DNA of 64,000 nucleotides from G963662905 sp965230045 (GTDB taxonomy: Bacteria > Bacteroidota > Bacteroidia > Bacteroidales > WRLA01), in contig OZ245940.1 in NCBI GenBank assembly GCA_965230045.1, positions 1,860,001-1,924,000 on the forward strand, read 5' to 3'. Under the pieces are notes generated by a model. It was not told the origin of the DNA and did not search any database. It was given only the letters and a program-made list of their open reading frames with translations. The translations under genes were made by a program, and so were the position numbers. This document shows, piece after piece, positions 53,128 through 62,890 of this stretch. The number at the start of each line of letters is the position of its first letter. Position 1 is the first letter of the stretch.

Positions 53128-54387
53128 TTACGGTGTTTGCCCTAAATATACCTTTCGGATTTCATCAATATCCTCTTTGCTCAATGGGCTGATGCCTCCA
53201 ATTTGTTGGGCGTCAATGATGGATCGGGCGGTAAATTCAGCAACTTCAAGCCTATCAAAAACTTCAAAGGCATTTTTTCCGCTGATCACTACCGGACCGT
53301 TTTGATGCAGGAATGAAACATGCGGACTACTTTTTTTCAGAAAGTCGGAATCGTGAATATCCTGGTTTTTCTGCAAGGGCATATCGCGCAGCATCAGATA
53401 GCTTTCGGGAATGGTGTGCGTGGGCATTTCTAAGCCGCACGCTGCAAAAGCCATCAGGTGCATTGGGAATGTACTTGCAATGCTATGGATATCCGTATTG
53501 TTGCTGTAAATCCTTGCGTGGGGATGATCGCAGCTTTCAAGGCTAAAGGTGGAGAAATCCTCTTCAGAAGGGAAAACGGAATCAGTTTTCGGTAAGCTAC
53601 TGATAAAACTGTTTCCGTTTCTAACCGACCAGATGCTGGCCGTTGAAGTGTACAGTCCTCTATTGGCAGCACGCTCTATATATTCCATTAAGCGGCTTTC
53701 TCGAAGAGCAGAAATTTCTTGCTTATCAAGCTTGTTTGGTGTTTTCAAGTCCCAATGTGAAATTGCGTTTTTCGAAATTTCCTTCAAGCTTCCAATATTT
53801 TGCGCGTTGATGCCGGTGGCGGCGCATAATTCCAGCCATTCGAGTTTGTAAAATGCTTCGGCCAGGTTTTTTCCCAGGCAAATAGTTCCATGTTTTTCCA
53901 TCATCAGCCAGGAAGTGTCCGGTTCAATGGCATTGGCAATGTTTTCTGCAAGTTGTGTGCTTCCCGGGATTGCATAGCGCGACAATTTTCCTTTTCCAAG
54001 CAAGTGGGCAGCTTCGGGCAGAATACCGATCGGCGGCATCTTTCCTGCACAACAATAGCTGACTAAGTTTACCGGATGGGCATGCACAATAGCTTGCACA
54101 TCAGGCCGAATAGAATATGTTTTTAAATGGAAAGGATATTCCGAAGTAGGTTTGTGCCTGCCTTCCGCCTTCCCATTAGGGTGGATGCAAACAATATCTT
54201 CTGCTTTTAGCGTGCCTTTATCGATTTGGCTGGGTGTCATCCAAACATTCCCTTGCGCATCTTTTACCGAGACATTTCCGCCCGAAGGTGTTGTAAGTCT
54301 TTGATTATATGTGCGTGTCATGATCTCAATGACCTGTTCTGCCGGAGATAGTTTTTCAAGTTTTTTTGTCCAGTAATTATTTATCAT
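53128..54387 (-). CDS. Tandem class II aldolase/adducin protein, second domain degenerate
   Basis: A 419-residue protein with two class II aldolase/adducin domains. The first (residues ~1-200) has the phosphate-loop SGGNVSV, acidic ligand region ILPEAAHLLG, and the metal ligands HAHP and KHGT, so it can bind a divalent metal. In the second (residues ~230-410) the HAHP position reads ASTFPMHL and the third His position reads HQNG, so two or more ligands are missing. Family members cleave phosphorylated ketoses or act on sugar acids; substrate unknown. TACATTTG at 54402-54395 places transcription start close to the ATG. Confidence 0.82.
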   Translation of the reverse strand: MINNYWTKKLEKLSPAEQVIEIMTRTYNQRLTTPSGGNVSVKDAQGNVWMTPSQIDKGTLKAEDIVCIHPNGKAEGRHKPTSEYPFHLKTYSIRPDVQAIVHAHPVNLVSYCCAGKMPPIGILPEAAHLLGKGKLSRYAIPGSTQLAENIANAIEPDTSWLMMEKHGTICLGKNLAEAFYKLEWLELCAATGINAQNIGSLKEISKNAISHWDLKTPNKLDKQEISALRESRLMEYIERAANRGLYTSTASIWSVRNGNSFISSLPKTDSVFPSEEDFSTFSLESCDHPHARIYSNNTDIHSIASTFPMHLMAFAACGLEMPTHTIPESYLMLRDMPLQKNQDIHDSDFLKKSSPHVSFLHQNGPVVISGKNAFEVFDRLEVAEFTARSIIDAQQIGGISPLSKEDIDEIRKVYLGQTP

Positions 54388-54442
54388 GATAGTGCAAATG
54401 TAAGGAATCTAAAGAGGATAGGCGCGTTTTCTGAATATGATG

Positions 54443-54450
54443 TATTTTTG
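54443..54450 (+). promoter_or_regulatory. Minus-7 box of the U32 peptidase gene
   Basis: TATTTTTG ends 5 bases before the ATG at 54456, so the mRNA should be leaderless or almost so. No convincing minus-33 TTG. Confidence 0.45.
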
Positions 54451-54455
54451 CCGTG

Positions 54456-56447
54456 ATGAATAAGAACAAACCCGAATTATTGCTTCCAGCCGGGAGCGTT
54501 GAGAGCTTTTATGCCGCTGCTGATGGCGGTGCCGATGCCGTGTATCTTGGAATGAAACAATTTAATGCCCGCGGAAGGGCGAGCAATTTCAGCTTTTCAC
54601 AATTAGCTGCCTTACGCACCGAAACGCATAAAAGGAGCATGAAAATGTACCTTACGCTCAATACGGTCATTAAAAACCAGGAGCTTTCTGATTTGTTTTA
54701 CAGCCTCACAATGCTGCAGCGTATTGCCCCGGATGCAGTAATTATTCAGGATTGGGGCGTGTTTCATGTCATCCGGACGTATTTCCCCGGCTTGAAAGTG
54801 CATGCCAGCACCCAGATGGGAAACCACAATAGCCTGGGTTTGCAATATTCAGATGTAAAAGGATTTGAGCGCGTGATTTTGGCCCGTGAACTCACTGAAA
54901 CCGAATTGGCGGCGATGCTGAAAAAATCCGATATCGAAGCTGAGGTTTTTGTACACGGGGCTTTATGTTATTCATTTTCGGGTATGTGTTTGTTTTCGAG
55001 TTATGTAGGTGGTGCAGGGGCCAACCGCGGATGGTGCAAGCAACCTTGCCGGCGTACCTACCAAAAAGCCGATGGAGCCCATTTTATTTTCAGCCTTAAA
55101 GATAATGAGCTGATTGATTATGTGCCGAAAATGGCGCAAATGGGCGTTTCCAGCCTCAAAATTGAAGGCCGTCTGAAATCGGCAGAATATGTCCACCGCG
55201 TAGCCAAAGCCTATCGCATGGTGATCGATGATTCGTCCCGCCTTAATGAAGCTAAGGAATTGCTTCAATACGATTTCGGCCGTGAGAAAACCGAATATTT
55301 TTATGGCGGAAAAGTTGCCGAGAGCATAACATCAGCACCCAATACGGGAATTTATCTTGGAAAAATTTCAGCAGTAAAGGATAAAGGGAAGAAATTTGAA
55401 TTGCATACAAACCAACATCTCGAAGAGGGCTATCTGCTCCGTATCCGCAATAAAAGTGATGAATCACAAAATAATGTGAAAATCCGCAGCATTGGCAAAG
55501 AGGGCAACTCTTATCATTTGGAAGTGAATAAGGAAGGAGCTGCAGCGAACGATCAGGTTTTCCTGGCGGGTATGCGTGATGCCAAATTTCCGGATAAATT
55601 TCCTGAACTGCCGCAGGTGCGGGTGCCTTCGCGTATCCATCAAAAATATGAACGCGCTAAAAAAGAATTCCGCACAAAAGCTCCGGCAAAGGCTCAGGAG
55701 TTTTTTGTGCGTATCGACAGCGCAGATTGGCTGCGTAAAATCCGTGTATTCGATTATGCCGGGATTTTCCTGAAACTGAGCAAAAAAGAGTGGGACAAGC
55801 TCCCTTTGAAATCACCTTTCTTTCAAAACAATGCTGCTCGTTTTTATGTCGAGCTTCCTAAATTCATCCCCGAAAAAGATGTGGCCTTTTATCGTGATTT
55901 ATGCCGCAAAATGATGGATGCCGGCATCAGGAATTTTATGCTCAGCCATATTTCCCAAAAAGTGCTTTTGCCCAAAGGAGCCGTAGTGCATACCAATGAA
56001 AACGTTTATGCTTTCAATGATGCTGCGGTAAATTATTTGCTGGGAGAGCAGGTGCAAAATTATGTGTATCCTCTTGAAAACGAATGGGAAAACCTTTTTG
56101 CCGGGCGCGACCGTGGTGGGATTTTGCCTGTGCATTTCTATCCGGAGCTGTTCTATTCACGTATGCCGGTGGATATTCCTAACAGTAATCCACAGATCCG
56201 CGATAACGATGGAACCGATTATATGGAGTATATCCGAGATGGGATACGGATTATCATTCCGCAGCAGCCTGTTTCGTTTTCGCTCTACGCCAAAAAGATT
56301 GTGAAAGCAGGATTTCGTTCCTTCCTCTTTGACCTGAGCTATATGCGCCCCAGCAGCAACGTTCCGGCAACGCTTCTGAAACGCTGGAAAAAGTCCGAAC
56401 AGGTTCAGCCTTCTGTTACTTTTAATTTTAAGAAAGGAATGAAGTAG
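54456..56447 (+). CDS. U32 family peptidase / RlhA-like protein
   Basis: A 663-residue protein with the U32 signature: LLLPAGSVESFYAAADGGAD near the N-terminus, VFVHGALCYSFSGMCLFSSY, the Cys-rich NRGWCKQPCRR cluster site and LKIEGRLKSAEYVHRVAKAY. Characterised relatives (RlhA, TrhP) are needed for 5-hydroxycytidine in 23S rRNA and 5-hydroxyuridine in tRNA and use an Fe-S cluster rather than acting as peptidases. The long C-terminal half is typical of this subgroup. The ATG is chosen over the GTG one codon earlier. Confidence 0.92.
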   Translation: MNKNKPELLLPAGSVESFYAAADGGADAVYLGMKQFNARGRASNFSFSQLAALRTETHKRSMKMYLTLNTVIKNQELSDLFYSLTMLQRIAPDAVIIQDWGVFHVIRTYFPGLKVHASTQMGNHNSLGLQYSDVKGFERVILARELTETELAAMLKKSDIEAEVFVHGALCYSFSGMCLFSSYVGGAGANRGWCKQPCRRTYQKADGAHFIFSLKDNELIDYVPKMAQMGVSSLKIEGRLKSAEYVHRVAKAYRMVIDDSSRLNEAKELLQYDFGREKTEYFYGGKVAESITSAPNTGIYLGKISAVKDKGKKFELHTNQHLEEGYLLRIRNKSDESQNNVKIRSIGKEGNSYHLEVNKEGAAANDQVFLAGMRDAKFPDKFPELPQVRVPSRIHQKYERAKKEFRTKAPAKAQEFFVRIDSADWLRKIRVFDYAGIFLKLSKKEWDKLPLKSPFFQNNAARFYVELPKFIPEKDVAFYRDLCRKMMDAGIRNFMLSHISQKVLLPKGAVVHTNENVYAFNDAAVNYLLGEQVQNYVYPLENEWENLFAGRDRGGILPVHFYPELFYSRMPVDIPNSNPQIRDNDGTDYMEYIRDGIRIIIPQQPVSFSLYAKKIVKAGFRSFLFDLSYMRPSSNVPATLLKRWKKSEQVQPSVTFNFKKGMK

Positions 56448-56754
56448 TTGCCAATCGCTGCAAATATCCTTGCTATACCAATGTATTAATTGGTTAGGTG
56501 AAATTATTTGCGATATTCTTGTTGCATAGAATAATTTCGGGGATTAAAAGCTGTAACATACTGTTGGAGATATTCTTATTTAAACGAATTATAAATTACG
56601 CCCTATTTCGGTATTTTAATGCACAATTCCATTTCGGTTCTGTTCTTTCTTCATATATTTACACAGTTGCATATGTTTGAGGATTGCTTATGATCTTTAA
56701 ACAAGCCTGAAAGCCCCTTTTAGGCACAGCAAATTTTGATTTGATTGTATTTGG
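56448..56754. other. Intergenic region before the respiratory cluster
   Basis: AT-rich and without a gene. It holds the promoter of the Fe-S/NrfD cluster at 56650-56679 and no recognisable repeat or structured RNA. Confidence 0.5.
56650..56679 (+). promoter_or_regulatory. Promoter of the Fe-S / NrfD / cytochrome c cluster
   Basis: TTC (56650-56652), 19 bases, TATGTTTG (56672-56679): correct spacing, exact minus-7 box, one mismatch in the TTG. The leader is about 70 bases. Confidence 0.55.
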
Positions 56755-57768
56755 ATGAACAAAAATTTCAATATGGAAGAAAACAAGAAAACTCAGGGAA
56801 ATGAAGAATCCAGACGGCGGTTTCTGAAAAAACTGGGCCTGGTTGCCGGAGCCGGAGCGATTAGCGTGAGTGGAAGTGCAGCAATTGTTTCGGGCGTGCA
56901 AAATGGCGCTGCTGATCCGGCAAACGGGAAAAAAGTGAAAGTGCTGACACAAGACGGGGAATTGGTAGAGGTGCCCGAATCGCAAATGAAGTCAGCACAA
57001 ACACCTGCTAAAACCGAAGCTGATGATGCCTTGCTAAGCGAATATCAACGTCGTGGCCGCGAAGGCATTCCCGGGAAAAAGTGGGTGATGGTCATCGACC
57101 TTTCCCGCTGCCGCAATGCCCGTATGTGTATGGCCGCCTGCCAATCAGCGCACAGGCTGCGTGAAGAGCAACACCATATTAATGTATATCGCATGCAGGA
57201 TGCAAAAGAAACGGCTCCATATTTTATGCCCAAGCCCTGCTATCATTGCGATAACCCGCCTTGTACCAAGGTTTGTCCTGTGGATGCAACCTTCAAACGC
57301 CAGGATGGTATTGTGCTGATTGATAATGAACGTTGTATCGGCTGCCGTTTCTGTATTGCCGGATGCCCTTATTCTGCACGTGTTTTCAACTGGTCGGAAC
57401 CTAAATATTATGAGGAAGACAAGGAGAAGGTTTATGATGTGGAACTGAATGTGCCGCAGAAGAAGGGAACTATCTCCAAATGCCTCTTCAGTGCCGATCG
57501 CCTGCGCGAAGGAAAACTGCCTTACTGCGTTTCTGCTTGCCCGAATGGTGTCTATTATTTCGGCGACCTGAACGAAGATGTGGTAACCAACGGAACTACT
57601 AAAGAAAGCGTGCGTTTTAGTGAACTGATCCGTAAAAATGCCGGATATACCGTTATGGAAGAGCTCGGCACTAAGCCACAGGTGTATTATCTGCCGGCCA
57701 AAAACCGCTTGTTCCCATTTAATTACAAGGGTAAAACCACAATTGAAGATGAAGGTCATCATGGTTAA
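56755..57768 (+). CDS. Tat-exported four-cluster ferredoxin-like Fe-S protein (NrfC/ActB-C-terminal type)
   Basis: A 337-residue electron-transfer protein. The N-terminus holds a twin-arginine signal (SRRRFLKKLGLVAGAGAISV), so it is exported folded. Four Fe-S binding sets follow, as in NrfC/DmsB/PsrB: CRNARMCMAAC (second Cys replaced by Ala), CYHCDNPPCTKVCP (complete), CIGCRFCIAGCP (complete), and CLFSADRLREGKLPYCVSAC (second Cys replaced by Ser). It precedes an NrfD quinol protein and a cytochrome c, so it likely takes electrons from the NrfD subunit. Starts at 56755 and 56773 are both possible. No catalytic molybdenum subunit is near. Confidence 0.9.
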   Translation: MNKNFNMEENKKTQGNEESRRRFLKKLGLVAGAGAISVSGSAAIVSGVQNGAADPANGKKVKVLTQDGELVEVPESQMKSAQTPAKTEADDALLSEYQRRGREGIPGKKWVMVIDLSRCRNARMCMAACQSAHRLREEQHHINVYRMQDAKETAPYFMPKPCYHCDNPPCTKVCPVDATFKRQDGIVLIDNERCIGCRFCIAGCPYSARVFNWSEPKYYEEDKEKVYDVELNVPQKKGTISKCLFSADRLREGKLPYCVSACPNGVYYFGDLNEDVVTNGTTKESVRFSELIRKNAGYTVMEELGTKPQVYYLPAKNRLFPFNYKGKTTIEDEGHHG

Positions 57769-57837
57769 AATCCTGCTGGCAAGCACAGCAAGCAATGTTA
57801 ATTTTAAAATTTGATAAGCCAAAATAAAATCCCGATT

Positions 57838-59178
57838 ATGTCAAAAAGCTTACCCAAAGAAGAAGGAAAAAAAGTCCTGGAAAAGATTTTTTCTGATTTG
57901 ACCCGACCAATGCTGCGCCACAAAGGTTTTGAACTCTGGGCGCTCTTTCTTGCCCTTGTGGTTATGGTTGGACTTTATGCCTACTATATCCAGCTGCGCG
58001 ATGGACTGGGCGTAACCGCCATGCGCGATTACAGCTCCTGGGGCATGTATATTGCAAACTTTGTGTTTTTTGTGGCGACCAGCCTCATCGGAATGCTCAT
58101 CAGTTCCGTTTTGGGACTGCTGGGACAGAAGTGGATTACTCCCGTTGCGCGTATCGCTGAGATGATTGCGCTTGCTTTTGCCATGTGGGCAGGTATCGTA
58201 ATTGTAATCGATATGGGACGTCCCGACAGGCTGCTCAACGTATTCCTGCATGGACGCTTTCAGTCGCCCATTTTGTGGGATGTTACAGTTGTTTCAACCT
58301 ACGTGATGATCAGTTTATTGCTTCTGATTCTGCCTTTGATCCCGGATATTGCCATGATCAACCGAAGGATGGATAAATTGCCCAAATGGCAGAAAATGCT
58401 TTACGCGATCCTGTCGCTGGGATGGTCGGCAACACCACCTCAATTCCGTATTATCCATCGTTCCATCCGCATTCTGCTGATACTTATTGTGCCCGTTGCC
58501 CTGGCCATTCATACGGTTACGTCCTGGCTGTTTGGAGCTACTCTGCGTACCGGCTGGGACAGCACCATTTTTGGACCGTACTTTGTCACCGGAGCATTTG
58601 TTGCGGGTGTCGCAGCTGTGATTATCGCTATGTTTATCTTTAGGAACCAGTATCAACTGAAAAATTATATCACCGAAATGCATTTCGATAAAATGGGGAA
58701 ACTGCTGGTTTTGGTTTCGCTGGTTTACCTTTATTTTAATATCAACGAATATCTGGTGCCGGCCTATAAAATGAAACAGGCCGATGCGGCACACCTGCAT
58801 GGTTTTTTCACCGGACACTGGGCGTGGATGTTCTGGTTAACGCAATTGGGCGGATTGGTCTTCCCGATTATCCTGCTGCTTTTCAAAAAAATGCGCAAAC
58901 CGGGACCGATCATGGTTATTTCCCTTTTTGTGATCCTTGGGGCCTGGTTTAAACGTTTCCTCATCGTTGTGCCAACGCAGCTTCATCCGCACCTGCCCAT
59001 TCAAAATGTGCCGGAAAATTTCCATACCTATCATCCAACCGGAATAGAAATTGCACTTACGCTTTTGCCCATAGCCGGAGCCCTGGTGGTGATTACTATT
59101 ATCGCGAAGCTTTTCCCGGTGATCAGCATCTGGGAAACAGCCCATGAACGTGGTGTTTCAGAAGATTTACTCAAATAA
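57838..59178 (+). CDS. NrfD-type quinol-interacting membrane subunit
   Basis: A 446-residue membrane protein with nine or ten spans. The start is at the ATG giving MSKSLPKEEGKK. NrfD/PsrC/ActC-like features: FELWALFLALVVMVGLYAYY near the start, WGMYIANFVFFVATSLIG, DMGRPDRLLNVFLHGRFQSP, and HTVTSWLFGATLRTGWDST. The last part has FHTYHPTGIEIALTLLP. NrfD-family subunits oxidise or reduce menaquinol at the membrane and exchange electrons with the Fe-S partner. It lies 69 bp after the Fe-S gene and 14 bp before the cytochrome. Confidence 0.92.
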   Translation: MSKSLPKEEGKKVLEKIFSDLTRPMLRHKGFELWALFLALVVMVGLYAYYIQLRDGLGVTAMRDYSSWGMYIANFVFFVATSLIGMLISSVLGLLGQKWITPVARIAEMIALAFAMWAGIVIVIDMGRPDRLLNVFLHGRFQSPILWDVTVVSTYVMISLLLLILPLIPDIAMINRRMDKLPKWQKMLYAILSLGWSATPPQFRIIHRSIRILLILIVPVALAIHTVTSWLFGATLRTGWDSTIFGPYFVTGAFVAGVAAVIIAMFIFRNQYQLKNYITEMHFDKMGKLLVLVSLVYLYFNINEYLVPAYKMKQADAAHLHGFFTGHWAWMFWLTQLGGLVFPIILLLFKKMRKPGPIMVISLFVILGAWFKRFLIVVPTQLHPHLPIQNVPENFHTYHPTGIEIALTLLPIAGALVVITIIAKLFPVISIWETAHERGVSEDLLK

Positions 59179-59192
59179 AAAAGCAGAAAATC

Positions 59193-60116
59193 ATGAAGAA
59201 AATATTCATACTGACCGGCATCTTATTTTTTATGAGTTCATTATCATCTTTTGCTCAGGAAGAGTGGATTGTGCCCGATGATGCCAAAAATCTTTCCAAT
59301 CCGCTGAAAATTGATGCAGCGAAAATTGAAAACGGCAAAAATATTTACCAGAAGCATTGCAAATCATGCCATGGCGATCCGGGAAAAGACAATGGATTGC
59401 CTTTGCAGCCCAAACCCATTGATCCTGCCTCTAAGAAGTTTCAGAACCAGACCGATGGTGAAATTTACTATCGGATTACCGAAGGCAGGGGTTTGATGCC
59501 TCAATTCAAAAGTATTTTAAGCGAGGATGACCGTTGGTCCGTTGTGGCTTATCAGCGCACGCTCGATCCTAATTATTCCGCCGCTGATATGCCCGCAGAA
59601 AAAGTTAAGGAAGTCATGCCGCCCGATGGCCTGAGCGATTTGAAAATTGCCCTGGAACTGAAACCGGAATCGCATGAAATAATAGCAAAAGTTACCGGCA
59701 TGGATGATGGAAATGAGATTGTTGTGCCCGGAGCCGAGCTCAGGTTTTTTGTGAAACGTTATTTCGGGAATTTGCCTTTCGGGAAGCAAAACAATAAAAC
59801 TAATGCCGAGGGAATTGCTATTGCCCAATTTCCAACCGACCTGCCCGGCGATACCACAGGAAATGTGGAAATTATTGTTGCACTGGTAGATACCGATAAA
59901 TACGGTGATGTTCAGATGAAGCAAAATTTAAATTGGGGTAAACCAACCATTCCTGTTAACCTGCTCGAAAAGCGCAGCCTTTGGACGGTGAGCAAAATGG
60001 CTCCTATTTGGTTGCTGGTCAGCTTTCTCGGTGTTGTTTTAACCGTTTGGGGCTTTATCTTTTACATTATTTTTCAAATTATCCAGTTGCCCAAATTTGG
60101 CATCAAAGAGGAATAA
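59193..60116 (+). CDS. Membrane-anchored mono-haem cytochrome c
   Basis: A 307-residue protein with signal peptide (MKKIFILTGILFFMSSLSSF) and one haem c site CKSCHGDPGKDNG near residue 56, with Met in GRGLMPQFKS as the likely axial ligand. A Ig/beta-sandwich-like region (LKIALELKPESHEIIAKVTG) follows, and the C-terminus has a membrane anchor (PIWLLVSFLGVVLTVWGFIF). It probably hands electrons from the Fe-S protein to the cbb3 oxidase encoded downstream. Confidence 0.9.
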   Translation: MKKIFILTGILFFMSSLSSFAQEEWIVPDDAKNLSNPLKIDAAKIENGKNIYQKHCKSCHGDPGKDNGLPLQPKPIDPASKKFQNQTDGEIYYRITEGRGLMPQFKSILSEDDRWSVVAYQRTLDPNYSAADMPAEKVKEVMPPDGLSDLKIALELKPESHEIIAKVTGMDDGNEIVVPGAELRFFVKRYFGNLPFGKQNNKTNAEGIAIAQFPTDLPGDTTGNVEIIVALVDTDKYGDVQMKQNLNWGKPTIPVNLLEKRSLWTVSKMAPIWLLVSFLGVVLTVWGFIFYIIFQIIQLPKFGIKEE

Positions 60117-60179
60117 GCCATTATATTTTTTTAAAGTTTTAGCCCTGATTATTCCGGTCAGGCTCCTGATGTTTGATTT

Positions 60180-62573
60180 ATGTCAGAAAAATGTATCCAT
60201 TGCGGTGAAGATTGTGGTTCGCATCCAGTGATTTGGGAGGACAAGCCCTTCTGCTGCGATGGCTGCAAGGCTGTATATCAAATTATTAATGAAAATAAAC
60301 TGGGCAAATATTACAGCATCTACGAGAGTCCGGGCGTAAAACTTGAGGCAGATGATGCTGAATTTGGCGATAAATACGCTTTTCTGGATAATGCAGAAAT
60401 TGCTTCGCGTTTTATCAGTTTCCGTCAGGGGAATATTGTAAAAGCGGAGTTTTATATTCCTGTGATCCATTGCAGTTCCTGCATTTGGCTGTTGGAAAAC
60501 CTGCAACGCGTAAATCCTGCTGTGGTACAGTCGAGCGTGCATTTTGTACGCAAACGTGTATTTATAACTTTTGATGAAACTCAATTAAGTTTGCGCCGTC
60601 TCGTTGAAATGCTGGCGTCGCTGCATTACGCCCCGGATTTGAGCCAGGATGAAAACGAACACGACAAACGCGTAAAAGCCGGCAGGAAATTGCTCTATAA
60701 AATTGGGGTTGCGGGTTTTGCTTTCGCCAATATCATGCTGATGAGCCTGCCCGATTATCTCGATACAGCCAATGAGCTGAGCCCCGAATTCCGCCAGATG
60801 TTTGCCTATCTGAACCTGCTTTTGGGTTTGCCCGTGTTTTTCTACAGTGCCAGCGATTATCTGCTGTCGGCCTGGAAAAACCTAAAGCATAAAGTGGTGA
60901 ATATTGATATGCCGGTGAGCCTGGGGATGTTGGCGCTGTTTTCGCAAAGTCTGTACGAAATTATTTCCGGTAGCGGCACAGGTTATATGGACAGCTTGGC
61001 GGGGTTTGTGTTTTTTCTGCTTGTCGGCAAATGGTATCAAAACAAAACCTACCAGGCGCTGAGTTTTGAGCGCGATTTTAAATCCTATTTTCCGGTGGCT
61101 GTAAACCGAAAATCCGAAAAGGGGGGATGGTCCAGTATTCCGCTCGAAAAGGTGCAACCGGATGATGTGATCCTTTTGCGTAATAAAGAAATTATCCCCG
61201 CCGACGGGACTTTGCTGAACGAAGAAGCGAGCATCAATTACAGTTTTGTGACCGGCGAATCGCGACCGGTACAGGTCAAAAAAGGGGAGGAGGTTTTTGC
61301 CGGTGGCCGTCAGATTGGCAATGCCATCGAAGTGCTTGTCACAAAAGAAGTGGAGCAGAGCCGCCTGACCCAACTGTGGAATCAGAAAACAGCTGCCGGA
61401 AAGCAGGTCGCCCGCTTGCAAAACCTCACCGACAGTATTTCAAAATATTTTACGCTGGTCGTGATTTTTATCGCATTTGTAACCGCAATTATTTGGTATT
61501 TCATTGATCCTGCGCGCGCCGTGCTCAATTTTACTGCGGTGCTGATCGTGGCCTGTCCTTGTGCGCTGGCACTAACTTTGCCTTTTACTTTTGGAAACAG
61601 CATGCGGATCTTCGGCAAAGCCGGTTTGTATCTTAAAAAATCGGAAGTAGTGGAAAAGCTCTATCGGGCCAATGCGATTGTTTTTGATAAAACCGGCACC
61701 ATAACACGCAACGATAGTTTTCGGGTTTCTTATGAAGGTACAGCTCTTTCGGAGGGTCAAAAATGTCGTATTCACAAGCTTGCATCACAGTCTGTGCATC
61801 CGCTGAGCATTGCGGTTAGCAGGGAAATGAAACCGTTTAGTCCCGGCAGGGATGTCCCTTTTTCTGATTTCAGGGAAATCACAGGAAGGGGCGTGCTGGC
61901 AACGGTTGACGGGCACAAAATGCGTTTGGGTTCTGCAGAATTTGTTGGTCTCCAAAATGATAGCTCTGAAGCATCCCGCGTTTATGTTTCCGAAGACGGC
62001 CATCAGCTGGGCTATTTTAATATTGCCTCGGATTATCGACCCGGGCTGGAAAAATTGCTTGCTTATTTCCGGAAGCGGAAATATCCAGTTTATGTGCTTA
62101 CCGGCGATAATGATGCGTCGCGGCAGGAACTGGAACAGTTTTTTGATGCCGACAAGCTCTATTTTAACCAAAGCCCTGTAGAGAAACGTGATTTTGTGCG
62201 CAAACTGCAGGATAAAAAGAAAGTGCTCATGTTTGGGGATGGCCTGAACGATGCCGGAGCTTTGGCTGAAAGTTCGGTTTCGGTGAGCCTGGCCGATAAT
62301 GTTTTCCAGTTCAGCCCGGCCAGCGATGCAATCCTCAAAGCTGATCAATTTGAATTTCTGCCACGTTTTATGGATTTTTCCGGAATCAGTATCCGGATTG
62401 TGCGCCTGAGCTTTGTGATTAGCTTTTTGTACAATATTGCCGGACTGTATTTTGCTGTGTGTGGTATGCTCAGCCCGGTAATTGCAGCGATATTGATGCC
62501 TTTGAGCTCGGTGTCGGTAGTCGCCTTTGCCAGTTTTTCAACAAGCTTTATGGCTTGGAAAACAAAATTATAG
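60180..62573 (+). CDS. ccoI: Copper-transporting P-type ATPase (CcoI/FixI type)
   Basis: A 797-residue P1B-type ATPase needed for copper supply to cbb3 oxidase. A Cys-rich N-terminus (CIHCGEDCGSHP, CCDGCKAVY) is followed by an HMA domain with CSSCIW. The transport motif is CPCALALTLP, phosphorylation site FDKTGTITRND, actuator VTGESRPV, SVHP in the nucleotide domain and GDGLNDAGAL hinge. It precedes ccoS and ccoN, the usual order in Bacteroidota. Confidence 0.95.
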   Translation: MSEKCIHCGEDCGSHPVIWEDKPFCCDGCKAVYQIINENKLGKYYSIYESPGVKLEADDAEFGDKYAFLDNAEIASRFISFRQGNIVKAEFYIPVIHCSSCIWLLENLQRVNPAVVQSSVHFVRKRVFITFDETQLSLRRLVEMLASLHYAPDLSQDENEHDKRVKAGRKLLYKIGVAGFAFANIMLMSLPDYLDTANELSPEFRQMFAYLNLLLGLPVFFYSASDYLLSAWKNLKHKVVNIDMPVSLGMLALFSQSLYEIISGSGTGYMDSLAGFVFFLLVGKWYQNKTYQALSFERDFKSYFPVAVNRKSEKGGWSSIPLEKVQPDDVILLRNKEIIPADGTLLNEEASINYSFVTGESRPVQVKKGEEVFAGGRQIGNAIEVLVTKEVEQSRLTQLWNQKTAAGKQVARLQNLTDSISKYFTLVVIFIAFVTAIIWYFIDPARAVLNFTAVLIVACPCALALTLPFTFGNSMRIFGKAGLYLKKSEVVEKLYRANAIVFDKTGTITRNDSFRVSYEGTALSEGQKCRIHKLASQSVHPLSIAVSREMKPFSPGRDVPFSDFREITGRGVLATVDGHKMRLGSAEFVGLQNDSSEASRVYVSEDGHQLGYFNIASDYRPGLEKLLAYFRKRKYPVYVLTGDNDASRQELEQFFDADKLYFNQSPVEKRDFVRKLQDKKKVLMFGDGLNDAGALAESSVSVSLADNVFQFSPASDAILKADQFEFLPRFMDFSGISIRIVRLSFVISFLYNIAGLYFAVCGMLSPVIAAILMPLSSVSVVAFASFSTSFMAWKTKL

Positions 62574-62668
62574 GAATGTATGCGAATAGATTATCTATTT
62601 TCATATATAAATAGTTCTTCATATCAAGATATTTTTTGTAATTTGGTAGTCTGATACTTAAATTTTGG

Positions 62669-62869
62669 ATGATGAGTGTAATTTTTTTACTGATGGGCGC
62701 AAGTATTCTGGTGGCAGGTGGTTTTTTGGTCGCCTACCTCTGGGCTGTCCGCGACGGGCAGTTTGACGATACTTATACGCCATCGGTGCGCATTCTCTTC
62801 GATGATGAGGAAACAGAAGATACACAAATTGCAACAAAGGATAACCCTGATAAAGATAATCAATCATAA
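62669..62869 (+). CDS. ccoS: cbb3-type cytochrome oxidase assembly protein CcoS
   Basis: A 66-residue single-span protein (SVIFLLMGASILVAGGFLVA, then YLWAVRDGQFDDTYTPSVRI and an acidic tail). This size, the WAV-DGQFDD pattern and its position between ccoI and ccoN are diagnostic of CcoS, which is needed for haem and copper insertion. ATGs at 62669 and 62672 are both possible. Confidence 0.95.
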   Translation: MMSVIFLLMGASILVAGGFLVAYLWAVRDGQFDDTYTPSVRILFDDEETEDTQIATKDNPDKDNQS

Positions 62870-62890
62870 CCCAATAAATAAACCTGATTT

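Noticed and set aside
57145..57822. A 225-residue minus-strand frame
   Set aside because: It is opposite the Fe-S protein gene with its cysteine motifs and has no domain features.
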